DNA of 64,000 nucleotides, taken from Sulfurovum sp. GTDB taxonomy: Bacteria > Campylobacterota > Campylobacteria > Campylobacterales > Sulfurovaceae. Shown one piece after another: positions 33,711-42,740 of the stretch; the first letter of the stretch is position 1; the number at the start of each line of letters is the position of its first letter. The notes under the pieces were generated by a model. That model worked only from the letters and a program-made list of their open reading frames with translations. It was not told the DNA's origin and did no database searches. The stretch lies in contig JAMORY010000032.1 of assembly GCA_027063305.1 (NCBI GenBank), positions 20,052 to 84,051 on the forward strand, written 5' to 3'. Both the position numbers and the translations under genes were made by a program.

Positions 33711-34517
33711 TCATATCTCCTCTCTAAAGGCTACACTCGCATACCCGACCACCTGCGACTTGTCACCGCTTGCATCGGCACTGGTACGGTAGTCGAGTAT
33801 ATGTGGCCTAAGCCCTCTCTCCTTTGCCGTACGTATCATCGCTTCCACACCGATCTTCCCGCACGCTTCACACCCTTGATGCAGTAGTGTCGGATCAAGC
33901 TTCATAACGGCATCCAGACAGATGCTGTCTAATCTTTGCGCCTTTTGGATGTCATAGTAGTGGCTCAAGTCCGTACTGATGACAACACCGGTTCCATGCC
34001 CATGCAACAGATCGTTGATAATGAGAGAAAGATGCTCCGGACCCTCTTTGCCATAGACAAGTTCCACCACCGAAACATCAGGCATATAGTACTTAATAAA
34101 GGGCATCTGTACTTCAGTACTATGCTCTGCATGGGCATCGGGATGGAACGTCATACCGAACTTCTCTTTCAGTCTCTCCACAACTCCTCTTGCTATAGGC
34201 AGTCGACCTAGCGGTGTTTCGTAATTCTCATAGTCTGAAACCGATACTCCCTCCAGATAGACCCTGTGGCTTGGACCTATCACTACCACACGTTCAAGCT
34301 GTTGTGCACCTAAAAGGCGCAGTGCGACATTGGCGGTAAAACCACTGTAGACATAACCTGCATGCGGGACGATGACGGCATTGGTTCTCATGGAAAGCAG
34401 CTCGTTCATATTGATATGCTTGTCGAGTATTGTATTGTAATGCTCTATCATTGCCACTATTTCAGTAGCACTTGCAGGATAGAACTGCCCTGCTACCGCC
34501 GTTTCTCTTACACGCAT
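33711..34517 (-). CDS. amrB: AmmeMemoRadiSam system protein B (MEMO1 family)
   Basis: I place the start at ATG 34515-34517 (268 aa, MRVRETAVAGQFYPAS), which has AAGGAG at good spacing; longer forms exist upstream. Family blocks include PHAGYVYSGFTAN, GPSHRVYLEGVSVSDYE, AEHSTEVQMPFIKYY and STDLSHYYD, whose histidines correspond to the metal-binding residues of MEMO1 and related extradiol dioxygenases. No dioxygenase activity is known for the family. It lies between amrS and amrA. Confidence 0.92.
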   Translation of the reverse strand: MRVRETAVAGQFYPASATEIVAMIEHYNTILDKHINMNELLSMRTNAVIVPHAGYVYSGFTANVALRLLGAQQLERVVVIGPSHRVYLEGVSVSDYENYETPLGRLPIARGVVERLKEKFGMTFHPDAHAEHSTEVQMPFIKYYMPDVSVVELVYGKEGPEHLSLIINDLLHGHGTGVVISTDLSHYYDIQKAQRLDSICLDAVMKLDPTLLHQGCEACGKIGVEAMIRTAKERGLRPHILDYRTSADASGDKSQVVGYASVAFREEI

Positions 34518-34575
34518 TTGCATCTCCTTTTTACAATAAACACTTTTCACAAAGAAAGCCTACCTATACTCCTCA

Positions 34576-35583
34576 CTACTTCCAGACTCCTTCAATGATA
34601 TTGCTGCATGCCGGACAGCGGTCACCCTTCATGTGGTTCGTAACTTCGGCATAACCGTTACGGCTGATAAGCAGCGTTTGGCAGTGCGGACACTTGGTCG
34701 TCCCCTCCACACCGATATTGCCCAGATAGATATACTGCAAGCTCTCCTCTTCACCGATCGCTTTGGCTTTGAGCAGGGTCGCCAGTTTGGTCGCATCGTG
34801 CGCTTTCATCTTGTAGTTGGGGTAGAAGGCGCTCAAGTGCCACGGCACATGCGTACCAAGCTCCTGCGAGATAAAGCGTGCCATCGCGCGTATCTGCTCC
34901 TCGGAGTCGTTATGCCCCTCAATGAGCAGTGTCGTCACCTCTACCCAGATGCCTCGCTCCACCATCCGTTTGAGTGTCGCCTTGACCTCTTCAAGCCCGC
35001 CTTTGAGCACCTTTTTATAGTAGCTGTCATCCCAGCTTTTCAAGTCGACATTGGCCGCATCGACCCATGAAGCCATATCGTCCACCATCGCCGCAGACTC
35101 GAAGCCGTTGGTGACAAAGATGTTCTTAATGCCCCTCTCTTTGGCGATCAGCCCGATATCTTTGGCATAGGGGTAGAAGATGGTCGGCTCATTATAGGTG
35201 TAGGCGATCGAGCGTGCACCGTGTTCAATGGCAAGATCGACCATCTGCTCGGGGCTGACCGCAACCGCTTCATTGACCTCTTTACTCTGGGAGATATCCC
35301 AGTTCTGACAGAAAGGACATTTGAAATTGCACCCCACCGTCCCGAACGAAAGCACTTTGGAGTTGGGCAGCAGATGATAGAGCGGTTTCTTCTCCACAGG
35401 ATCCACATGCACCGCAACAGGATGCCCGTAGACAAGCGTCTTAAGCACACCCTCCACATTCTGGTTCACACCGCAGATCCCCACCTGTCCCTTTTTGAGC
35501 TCACAAGCGTGTTGACAGAGGTTACAGACGATCTTTCCGTTCTCTTTGGGCGTATAGTATTCAAATCTTTCATGCGTTGTCAT
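34576..35583 (-). CDS. amrS: AmmeMemoRadiSam system radical SAM enzyme
   Basis: A 335-aa protein. The 4Fe-4S motif C-x3-C-x2-C is at Cys85, Cys89 and Cys92 (GCNFKCPFCQNW). Upstream, Cys20, Cys23, Cys27 and Cys37 and, at the end, a four-cysteine set (CPHC...CPACS) may bind metal. The layout, starting NGKIVCNLCQHACELKKGQVGICGVN, is diagnostic for this PflA-like group. It is first in the three-gene unit. Confidence 0.93.
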   Translation of the reverse strand: MTTHERFEYYTPKENGKIVCNLCQHACELKKGQVGICGVNQNVEGVLKTLVYGHPVAVHVDPVEKKPLYHLLPNSKVLSFGTVGCNFKCPFCQNWDISQSKEVNEAVAVSPEQMVDLAIEHGARSIAYTYNEPTIFYPYAKDIGLIAKERGIKNIFVTNGFESAAMVDDMASWVDAANVDLKSWDDSYYKKVLKGGLEEVKATLKRMVERGIWVEVTTLLIEGHNDSEEQIRAMARFISQELGTHVPWHLSAFYPNYKMKAHDATKLATLLKAKAIGEEESLQYIYLGNIGVEGTTKCPHCQTLLISRNGYAEVTNHMKGDRCPACSNIIEGVWK

Positions 35584-35704
35584 GGCTTTAACCTTTATGT
35601 GTATTGACTAAAGTTTATTTCATTATATCACTAAGGTTCAAAGATGTCAAATTTTAGAAAGTTTTTGTATACTCCGCTTATAGAACGACCAGAAGGAAAA
35701 AGCC

Positions 35705-36757
35705 ATGAAGCTACTTGTCAGCGCACTCGAACCCTCATCGAACCTCCACCTAAAAGAGGTACTTAAACATACGCAGAACGTGGAACTTATGGGTATTTTT
35801 GATGCACGTATCGATGCGGGAATCCCACTTTACGACATTACCCAAATGGCGATCATGGGTGTTGTCGATGCCATCAAGAAGCTGCGCTGGTTCTTCAAGG
35901 TCGCCGATGAGATGGTCGCACTGGCAAAAGAGGCGGACAAGGTCTTGCTGATGGACTCTTCGGGCTTCAACCTCCCTCTTGCCAAGAAGCTCAAAGCCGC
36001 CTACCCCGATAAGGAGATCATCTACTACATCCTCCCTCAGGTCTGGGCAAGCCGACCCAAGCGTGTTGAGAAGCTGGAGAAGTACTGCGACCACCTGCTG
36101 GGTATTCTGCCGTTCGAAGTGGACTACTACCCGCAGAAAAAAGCCCGCTACGTCGGGCACCCTCTGCTCGATGAGATAGACGCGGTGTGCCACCCCGAAC
36201 GCAACAAAGACTGCATTGCATTCCTGCCCGGAAGCCGAAAGAGCGAAATAAGCCGTCTTATGCCGGTCTTTGCCAAGCTACGCAAAGCGCTTCCGAACAC
36301 GCGTGCGCTGCTGGTCGTCCCGCCTCATTTCGACCGCGACACCATCGCTGCACTCTACCCCCAGCACCGTGAGTTCGAGATCATCCGCAACACGCAGGAG
36401 GCTCTGGCACAATCGGAGTTCGCTTTCATCTGCTCAGGTACGGCAACCCTCGAAGCCGCCCTCATCGGCACCCCCTTCACCCTAGCCTACATCGCAAAGA
36501 AGATCGACTTCTTCATCGGCACGAAGATACTGGGCATCACACAGGTCGGACTGGCGAACATCATTCTCACCCACTACAACAACACCACCTTGCATAATGA
36601 ACTTTTGCAAGAAGATGTCACCGTTGACAATCTGCTCGCAGAATACTACAATACCGACCGAAAAAAATTCACCGACAAAACTAATGAACTCAAAGCCTAC
36701 TTGGGACACGGAAGCTCGGAGAATGTAGCGAAAGTCATAATGAGTAACAAGGAATGA
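35705..36757 (+). CDS. lpxB: Lipid-A-disaccharide synthase
   Basis: A 350-aa GT-B glycosyltransferase. ALEPSSNLHLKEVLK at the N-terminus corresponds to the GE-x-SGD/H-x-G region, and family blocks ILPQVWASRPKRVEK, LLGILPFEVDYY, VGHPLLDE, FLPGSRKSEI and CSGTATLEAAL follow. LpxB joins UDP-diacylglucosamine and lipid X to form the lipid A disaccharide at the inner membrane. It lacks the fabZ/lpxA genes as direct neighbours, but they occur 1.3 kb downstream after queH. Confidence 0.93.
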   Translation: MKLLVSALEPSSNLHLKEVLKHTQNVELMGIFDARIDAGIPLYDITQMAIMGVVDAIKKLRWFFKVADEMVALAKEADKVLLMDSSGFNLPLAKKLKAAYPDKEIIYYILPQVWASRPKRVEKLEKYCDHLLGILPFEVDYYPQKKARYVGHPLLDEIDAVCHPERNKDCIAFLPGSRKSEISRLMPVFAKLRKALPNTRALLVVPPHFDRDTIAALYPQHREFEIIRNTQEALAQSEFAFICSGTATLEAALIGTPFTLAYIAKKIDFFIGTKILGITQVGLANIILTHYNNTTLHNELLQEDVTVDNLLAEYYNTDRKKFTDKTNELKAYLGHGSSENVAKVIMSNKE

Positions 36758-36840
36758 GGAATGAGTAACCGAAATAGAAACAGAAGTATTGCACAGCAAT
36801 ACATACCAAAATCATTCATTATTCATCATTCATCATTCAC
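36725..36840 (+). repeat. Simple GAATGA/CATTCAT-type repeats between lpxB and queH
   Basis: GAATGAGGAATGAGTAAC at the lpxB end is mirrored by runs of CATTCAT, ATTCATC and CATTCATC at 36813-36838. It could form a long imperfect hairpin. Confidence 0.45.
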
Positions 36841-36861
36841 CCCCTCTCCGGAGGAGACGAC

Positions 36862-37947
36862 ATGTTAGTGCATATCTGCTGCGCCGTAGACAGCCACTAC
36901 TTCCTCCAGAAACTCCAAAAAGACTACCCTGAGGAGAAGCTTGTAGGTTTCTTCTACGACCCCAACATCCACCCCTACTCCGAGTACTGTCTGCGCCTAC
37001 TTGATGTCAAACGAAGCTGTAAGATACTGGGTATCGAACTGATCGAGGGTGAGTACGACACCCAAAACTGGCTTGATGCGGTACGTGGTCTGGAGAAAGA
37101 GCCCGAGAAGGGAGCGCGTTGTGCGGTCTGTTTTGACAGACGCTTTGAGGTCTGCGCACAAAAAGCGGCCGAACTGGGAGAGAAATATTTCACCTCCACC
37201 CTGCTCACCTCTCCCAAAAAGTCGCTCAAACAGCTCAAAAGTGTGGGAGATGCGTTGGGAGAACGCTTCGGTGTCATCTTTGTCGCACCTGATTACCGCA
37301 AAGCTTCCGGTACACAGGAGCAGAACATCATGGCAAAAGAGGATCAGCTCTACCGCCAAGACTACTGCGGCTGTCTTTTCGGGCTGACCATGCAGCGAGA
37401 CCAGCAGCAGAAACTTGCCGATGAGCTCTTTGTTCCTCTCTCAGGTCAGATACAGCCCGAATCGATCGAAGCGCGTATCGCCCTCTACGAAAAACGCTGG
37501 GATATGGAGGGGCAAGGCGCCCCCTACAAGATCACCAAGCAGCGTTTTCTCAACTGGCGGCTGAAGTTCGCACAGCTGAAGGTGCGCAAAGCAATCGTTG
37601 CTGCCCACATTCTCCCCTACTCGACACTGCGAGGCAACTACACCAGAGGAAAGATCGAATATACATTGGGCATACTGCACTACATGAGCCGGGACGAAGT
37701 GAAGTTCATGGAACTCTCCGAGTACAACTGCCTCATGCAGACAGACTACGCCACCGTCACTCAGCTGATCTTCGATCCGCCTGCGTTCGAGAAGGAGGTG
37801 GCGCTAAGAGCCCTGCTTCAGCTTGACCCCTATGACCTCTCCACACTCGTTGTCGTCGAGCATATTCCGCAAAACAAGATAGAACTGCTCCTTGATGCCC
37901 AAACCTATGAGGATGTCAAAGAGGTACTGATACCACTCAAGAATTAA
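36862..37947 (+). CDS. queH: Epoxyqueuosine reductase QueH, long form
   Basis: A 361-aa protein. The N-terminal ~175 residues carry the QueH cysteine pairs: Cys6-Cys7 (HICCAVDS), CAVC-FDRR at about 87-93 and YCGC at about 167-170, with YDPNIHPYSEY between. QueH makes queuosine from epoxyqueuosine in tRNA, using an iron-sulfur centre and an adjacent metal. The C-terminal ~180 residues have no domain I recognise; many QueH proteins lack such an extension. GGAGGAG precedes the ATG. Confidence 0.88.
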   Translation: MLVHICCAVDSHYFLQKLQKDYPEEKLVGFFYDPNIHPYSEYCLRLLDVKRSCKILGIELIEGEYDTQNWLDAVRGLEKEPEKGARCAVCFDRRFEVCAQKAAELGEKYFTSTLLTSPKKSLKQLKSVGDALGERFGVIFVAPDYRKASGTQEQNIMAKEDQLYRQDYCGCLFGLTMQRDQQQKLADELFVPLSGQIQPESIEARIALYEKRWDMEGQGAPYKITKQRFLNWRLKFAQLKVRKAIVAAHILPYSTLRGNYTRGKIEYTLGILHYMSRDEVKFMELSEYNCLMQTDYATVTQLIFDPPAFEKEVALRALLQLDPYDLSTLVVVEHIPQNKIELLLDAQTYEDVKEVLIPLKN

Positions 37948-38012
37948 ACCGAATTTCAACATCTTTACGCTAAAATAATCAGATTTTAATACTATATCTA
38001 AAAGGTTTATCT

Positions 38013-38462
38013 GTGCTATTTAACGTTGTTGAAATTCAAAAGATCCTTCCACACCGCTACCCGTTCCTTCTTGTTGACCGTATTACCGAACTGAAAGAGG
38101 GTGAATATATCGAGGGGTACAAGAATGTTTCGATCTCCGAGCCGGTCTTCCAAGGACACTTCCCCGGTCACCCGATCTATCCGGGTGTTATGATCATCGA
38201 GGGAATGGCACAAGCAGGCGGTGTATTGGCATTTAAAAGTATGGACAATGCGACCCAAGAAGAGATCGAGAACAAAGTAGTCTACTTCATGAGCATCGAC
38301 AAAGCGAAGTTCCGCTCCCCTGTCACCCCCGGCGACCAACTTGTCTACAAGCTCAACGTCATCAAGAACAAAGGTGCTGTATGGCAACTCGATGCAAAAG
38401 CCTATGTTGATGACAAGATCGTTGCACAAGCCGAGCTTAAAGCAATGATCGTCGATAAGTAG
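38013..38462 (+). CDS. fabZ: 3-hydroxyacyl-ACP dehydratase FabZ
   Basis: A 149-aa protein from GTG 38013 (AAAGG upstream). It is a hot-dog fold enzyme with the active-site histidine in [25 protein letters not shown], exactly the family block, and N-terminal [12 protein letters not shown]. It dehydrates 3-hydroxyacyl-ACP in fatty-acid synthesis. The next gene, lpxA, starts six bases after its stop and competes for the same 3-hydroxyacyl-ACP pool. Confidence 0.96.
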   Translation: MLFNVVEIQKILPHRYPFLLVDRITELKEGEYIEGYKNVSISEPVFQGHFPGHPIYPGVMIIEGMAQAGGVLAFKSMDNATQEEIENKVVYFMSIDKAKFRSPVTPGDQLVYKLNVIKNKGAVWQLDAKAYVDDKIVAQAELKAMIVDK

Positions 38463-38468
38463 GTCCCT

Positions 38469-39248
38469 ATGTCAAATATACATCCGACCGCTGTCATTGA
38501 AGAGGGGGCTATCCTGGGGGAGAATGTCTCGGTAGGTGCATTTGCCTATATTGGGGCGAACGTTAAGATCGGTGCCGATACAAGCATCGCTTCCCATGCC
38601 GTCATCGACGGCTATACGACCATCGGAGAACGTAACCGTATCTTCCCGCATGCTGCGGTAGGAACCATCCCACAAGACCTGAAATACCACGGAGAGAAGA
38701 GTGAATTGATCATCGGGGATGACAATACCATCCGTGAGTTCACACTGCTCAATCCGGGTACCGAAGGTGGCGGTATGGTCACAAAAGTTGGTAACCATAA
38801 CCTTCTTATGGGCTATGTCCACCTCGGACACGACGTTATTCTTGGCGACTACTGTATCCTTGCCAACGGTGCCACCCTTGCAGGCCATGTCGAACTGGGT
38901 GACCATGTGGTCATCGGCGGACTTACCCCGATACACCAGTTCGTACATATCGGCAATTACGCCATGATAGGCGGAGCCAGTGCCGTAGCGCAGGATATCC
39001 CTCCTTACTGTCTGGCAGAGGGGAACCGTGCCGTACTCAGAGGATTGAACCTTACAGGACTTAGACGCAAGATCGAACGTGAAGAGATCAATGCGCTAAA
39101 GAGTGCCTACCGTGAGCTCTTCGAACAAGGAAAACCGCTTCAAGGGGTCGCTCAGGAGTTATACTTGGAGAGTGACTCCACACACGTTAAAGCGCTATGT
39201 GACTTCATTCGGACATCCAAGCGCGGAATTCCGTTTACCAGAAAATAG
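38469..39248 (+). CDS. lpxA: UDP-N-acetylglucosamine acyltransferase
   Basis: A 259-aa left-handed beta-helix protein with hexapeptide repeats through residues 1-185 (IHPTAVIEEGAILGENVSVGAFAYIGANVKIG), the catalytic His region in LLMGYVHLGHDVILGD and the conserved GLNLTGLRRKIE block before the C-terminal helices. It carries out the first step of lipid A synthesis, using 3-hydroxyacyl-ACP. It is coupled to fabZ. Confidence 0.96.
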   Translation: MSNIHPTAVIEEGAILGENVSVGAFAYIGANVKIGADTSIASHAVIDGYTTIGERNRIFPHAAVGTIPQDLKYHGEKSELIIGDDNTIREFTLLNPGTEGGGMVTKVGNHNLLMGYVHLGHDVILGDYCILANGATLAGHVELGDHVVIGGLTPIHQFVHIGNYAMIGGASAVAQDIPPYCLAEGNRAVLRGLNLTGLRRKIEREEINALKSAYRELFEQGKPLQGVAQELYLESDSTHVKALCDFIRTSKRGIPFTRK

Positions 39249-39315
39249 TATGATAGAAAGAACCAAACCATTATTGACCATATAGAAATAATATAATTTT
39301 AAATGAGGATAGACC

Positions 39316-40557
39316 ATGCCAAATAAAACATGTAGTTTTTGTTCATCCGCAGAAACCGAAGAGAATCCACTGATCGCAGGAGAGAATGCCTATATCTGCT
39401 CCAACTGTGTGATATCCGCCTACAAGATCCTCTTTGGTGAGGAAGATGTCTTTGATGACGATATTTTCGAAGATGAGAATCGTCTACAACAACCGTTGAC
39501 ACTCTATACGCCAAAAGAGATCCATGCCATGCTTGATGAGTATGTCATAGGTCAGGAGAATGCAAAAAAGACCCTCTCCGTTGCCGTCTATAACCACTAT
39601 AAGCGTATCTTTAGACACGATAGCGTCAACAACGATACGGAGATCACAAAGTCCAACGTCCTGCTTATTGGCCCTACCGGTTCAGGGAAGACCCTCTTGG
39701 CTCAAACCATTGCGAACTTCCTCAATGTCCCTATCGCTATTGCCGATGCAACCAACCTGACAGAAGCGGGATATGTCGGTGAGGATGTAGAGAACATTCT
39801 GACAAAGCTTCTTATGGCAGCTGACGGTGACGTGAAACGTGCCGAGCAAGGGATCGTCTTTATCGACGAAGTGGACAAGATCGCCCGTATGGGAGAGAAC
39901 CGCTCCATTACCCGTGACGTATCTGGTGAAGGGGTACAGCAAGCCTTGCTCAAGCTCATCGAGGGATCTGTCGTCAATATCCCGCCCAAAGGGGGACGTA
40001 AGCACCCTAATCAGGACTTCATCCAGATAGATACATCCAATATCCTCTTCATCTGTGGAGGAGCGTTCGACGGGCTTAACGATATTCTAAAACGCCGTCT
40101 GGGTGCGAACGTTCTTGGTTTCGGACAGAACAAACGCTCCAAAAAAGAGGAGGAGAACCTCCTTCACATGGTCGAAGCCGACGACCTTGTCGCTTACGGG
40201 CTTATCCCGGAACTGATCGGTCGTCTGCATATCTTTGCAACGCTCAATGAGATCACCAAAGAGGATATGGTACGTATTCTTGTCGAACCGAAGAACTCTT
40301 TGGTCAAGCAGTACCAGAAGCTCTTCGAGATCGATAATGTCAAACTGACGTTCGAAGAGGAGGCTTTGGCGCTCATTGCACAAAAAGCACTCGATAGAAA
40401 AACAGGGGCTCGTGGACTTCGATCGATCATGGAAGAGATTCTGCTTGATATCATGTACGAACTTCCGGAACTCAGTGGCTATGAAGTGGTCATTACCGAA
40501 GAGGTTGTCGCAGAGGGAGCAAAACCCCTCTACATTAAAGATAAAAAAATAGCATAA
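39316..40557 (+). CDS. clpX: ATP-dependent Clp protease ATP-binding subunit ClpX
   Basis: A 413-aa AAA+ unfoldase. The N-terminal zinc domain has Cys-x2-Cys pairs (CSFC at residues 6-9 and CSNC about 20 residues on). Walker A is GPTGSGKT (about 118-125), Walker [11 protein letters not shown] (about 181-190), and the arginine finger region LIPELIGRL is present. It feeds proteins to ClpP; clpP is not in this window. It is followed 21 bp later by mreB. Confidence 0.96.
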   Translation: MPNKTCSFCSSAETEENPLIAGENAYICSNCVISAYKILFGEEDVFDDDIFEDENRLQQPLTLYTPKEIHAMLDEYVIGQENAKKTLSVAVYNHYKRIFRHDSVNNDTEITKSNVLLIGPTGSGKTLLAQTIANFLNVPIAIADATNLTEAGYVGEDVENILTKLLMAADGDVKRAEQGIVFIDEVDKIARMGENRSITRDVSGEGVQQALLKLIEGSVVNIPPKGGRKHPNQDFIQIDTSNILFICGGAFDGLNDILKRRLGANVLGFGQNKRSKKEEENLLHMVEADDLVAYGLIPELIGRLHIFATLNEITKEDMVRILVEPKNSLVKQYQKLFEIDNVKLTFEEEALALIAQKALDRKTGARGLRSIMEEILLDIMYELPELSGYEVVITEEVVAEGAKPLYIKDKKIA

Positions 40558-40578
40558 GATATATTAAAGGAATAGAGA

Positions 40579-41613
40579 ATGTTTAAGCGACTTATGGGAA
40601 TCTTCTCCAACGACTTGGCTATCGACCTTGGAACAGCAAATACCCTTGTACTTGTTAAAGGACAGGGGATCAGCATCAATGAACCGTCCGTTGTTGCCAT
40701 CCAATATGACAAACACGGGCAGCAGCGTATCTTGGCAGTAGGTCAAGAAGCCAAAGACATGGTCGGAAAGACCCCGGGGAACATTCGTGCGATCCGTCCG
40801 ATGAAAGACGGGGTTATTGCCGACTTCGAAGTAACCGAAATGATGATCCGTTACTTTATTGAAAAGGCACACAGAAGAAAAGGTTTCTTCTCCCCTCGTA
40901 TCATCATCTGTGTCCCTTACGGTCTGACACAGGTCGAGCGCCGTGCGGTCAAAGACTCCGCAGAGAATGCAGGTGCACGCTATGTCTACCTCATTGAAGA
41001 GCCTATGGCTGCGGCGATCGGTGCAGGGATTCCGGTTAAAGACCCTAACGGGAACCTTGTCGTCGATATCGGCGGGGGTACGACCGAGATCGGGGTGACC
41101 TCTCTTGGCGGACTGGTACAGAGTAAATCGATCAGGGTTGCGGGAGATCACATCGACCAAGCGATCGTCGATTATGTCAAAAAGAACTTCAACCTCCTTA
41201 TCGGTGAACGTGTTGCTGAAGAGCTCAAGATCAAGATCGGTACGGCTATCCCTCTGGGTGAAGAGCTTGTCACTACGGTACGCGGTCGCGATCAGGTCGA
41301 GGGAAGTCTCAGCTCCGTTGAGATCACCTCCGAGCATATCCGCTCTGCAATGAAAGACTCCATCGAGCAGATCGCCGATGCGCTCAAAGATGTCCTTGAG
41401 CAGACACCACCGGAGCTTGCAGGGGATATTGTCGAGAACGGTATCGTCCTGACAGGAGGCGGTGCACTTATTAGAGGATTGGACAAATACCTCTCCGATA
41501 TCGTCAAACTCCCTGTCTATATCGCAGAAGACCCGCTACTTGCCGTTGCAAAAGGAACAGGAAAAGCACTCGATGAGATAGACCTGCTACAACAAATGGC
41601 GTATGAAGACTAG
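40579..41613 (+). CDS. mreB: Rod-shape actin homologue MreB
   Basis: A 344-aa protein with the actin-fold ATP sites: DLGTANTLVLVKG (residues about 15-27), DIGGGTTEIGV and GGGALIRGLDKYL. It forms membrane-bound filaments that guide lateral cell-wall synthesis. The gene overlaps mreC by about ten bases, which suggests coupled translation. Confidence 0.97.
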   Translation: MFKRLMGIFSNDLAIDLGTANTLVLVKGQGISINEPSVVAIQYDKHGQQRILAVGQEAKDMVGKTPGNIRAIRPMKDGVIADFEVTEMMIRYFIEKAHRRKGFFSPRIIICVPYGLTQVERRAVKDSAENAGARYVYLIEEPMAAAIGAGIPVKDPNGNLVVDIGGGTTEIGVTSLGGLVQSKSIRVAGDHIDQAIVDYVKKNFNLLIGERVAEELKIKIGTAIPLGEELVTTVRGRDQVEGSLSSVEITSEHIRSAMKDSIEQIADALKDVLEQTPPELAGDIVENGIVLTGGGALIRGLDKYLSDIVKLPVYIAEDPLLAVAKGTGKALDEIDLLQQMAYED

Positions 41614-42655
41614 AATTACCATCATTATACTCCTACTACTCATCTTAGGAGTACTTCTAACACGGAACGATGAGCGTATCACCAATACGCTCTTAAGTGT
41701 CATCAATCCCATCAAACAACAATACAAAGCATTCACACAAGAGATCGAGGATAAAGGTGAGAGCTACCTTTTCCAACAAGAGACCATTGAGAAACTACGC
41801 AAAGAGAATCATATTTTAAGAAAACGTCTTCTTGAACAGACACACTATATCATTCAAGTCAAAGATATCTACGCCACCCTCCCCCAGCTTAGTAAACTAC
41901 CGGTCAAGAGCATTGCCCTGACAAGTACGATCTCCTATGTCAAGCTCAATAGTTTTTCTCAGATCATCCTGACAAAACCCAAAGGGCTTCAACCCAAAAA
42001 GATCTACGGACTGATGCAAAAGAGTGTCGTAGCGGGAATAGCGCAACTCAAGAACGATCAACTCTACGGATATCTCACCTCCGATCCTAAATGCCGCTTT
42101 GCCGTATTTGTAGGAAAAGAGCAGGCTCCGGGGATCGCCATAGGCGTAAAGAAGAACACCATGATCGTCAAGTTCATTCCGAAATGGTACAATATCTCCG
42201 TAGGCGAGAAGGTCGTCACATCAGGACTAGACCGTATCTTCTTTGCGGGTCTGCCTGTCGGTGTCGTGACCAAAGTCGATGTTCAAAGCGCCTATAAGGT
42301 CGCCTATATCAAAACCTATGCCGACCTTTTTCACCCTAAGGTCTTTTTCCTGATCCAAGATGCATCGCGTACTTTGACAGAGCAGTTCGATAGGAACGCG
42401 ACATCCCTGCCTCATCGTATCGCTACGGAGCACAATAGCACTATCATACCACAAGGAGAGCTCAATATTACAGAGCCGCATATCTCCAGTATCCCAAGCC
42501 GTATCGATCAGACGCAAGAGACACAGATCGAACCGGAGACCCCGGCCGAAGAGCATACGCCGCCGCCAAAACCCAAGCATAAGGTCCGGACGAAACCCAA
42601 AAGAACATACCGTCCGAAGAAACAAGCGCCCCCTTCAAGCCTCGATCTCTTTTGA
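41603..42655 (+). CDS. mreC: Rod-shape-determining protein MreC
   Basis: A 350-aa protein. An N-terminal membrane helix (ITIIILLLLILGVLL) is followed by a coiled coil (residues about 35-85) and the MreC beta-sandwich domains (KPKGLQPKKIYGLMQKSVVAGIAQL...GEKVVTSGLDRIFFAGLPVGVVTKV). The C-terminal ~80 residues are proline- and lysine-rich and of low complexity. It links MreB to periplasmic wall enzymes. A strong terminator follows directly. Confidence 0.93.
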   Translation: MKTRITIIILLLLILGVLLTRNDERITNTLLSVINPIKQQYKAFTQEIEDKGESYLFQQETIEKLRKENHILRKRLLEQTHYIIQVKDIYATLPQLSKLPVKSIALTSTISYVKLNSFSQIILTKPKGLQPKKIYGLMQKSVVAGIAQLKNDQLYGYLTSDPKCRFAVFVGKEQAPGIAIGVKKNTMIVKFIPKWYNISVGEKVVTSGLDRIFFAGLPVGVVTKVDVQSAYKVAYIKTYADLFHPKVFFLIQDASRTLTEQFDRNATSLPHRIATEHNSTIIPQGELNITEPHISSIPSRIDQTQETQIEPETPAEEHTPPPKPKHKVRTKPKRTYRPKKQAPPSSLDLF

Positions 42656-42663
42656 TCCCTATC

Positions 42664-42691
42664 AAAAAGCCCTTGTTTTAAGGGCTTTTTT
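42664..42691 (+). terminator. Rho-independent terminator after mreC
   Basis: AAAAAGCCCTT (42664-42674), a GTTTT loop and AAGGGCTTTTT (42680-42690): an 11-bp perfect stem with a T-tract. Confidence 0.93.
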
Positions 42692-42704
42692 GGGCATTTT
42701 CAAG

Positions 42705-42710
42705 TATAAT
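42705..42710 (+). promoter_or_regulatory. -10 box of carB
   Basis: TATAAT 31 bases before ATG 42741 and just after the mreC terminator; no clear -35. Confidence 0.45.
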
Positions 42711-42740
42711 ATCAAACTAAAATTTAAGGTGTAATTCCCC

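Noticed and set aside
36725..36840. CATTCAT-type repeats as a CRISPR array
   Set aside because: The units are short and simple, without spacers of constant length; no cas genes are in the window.
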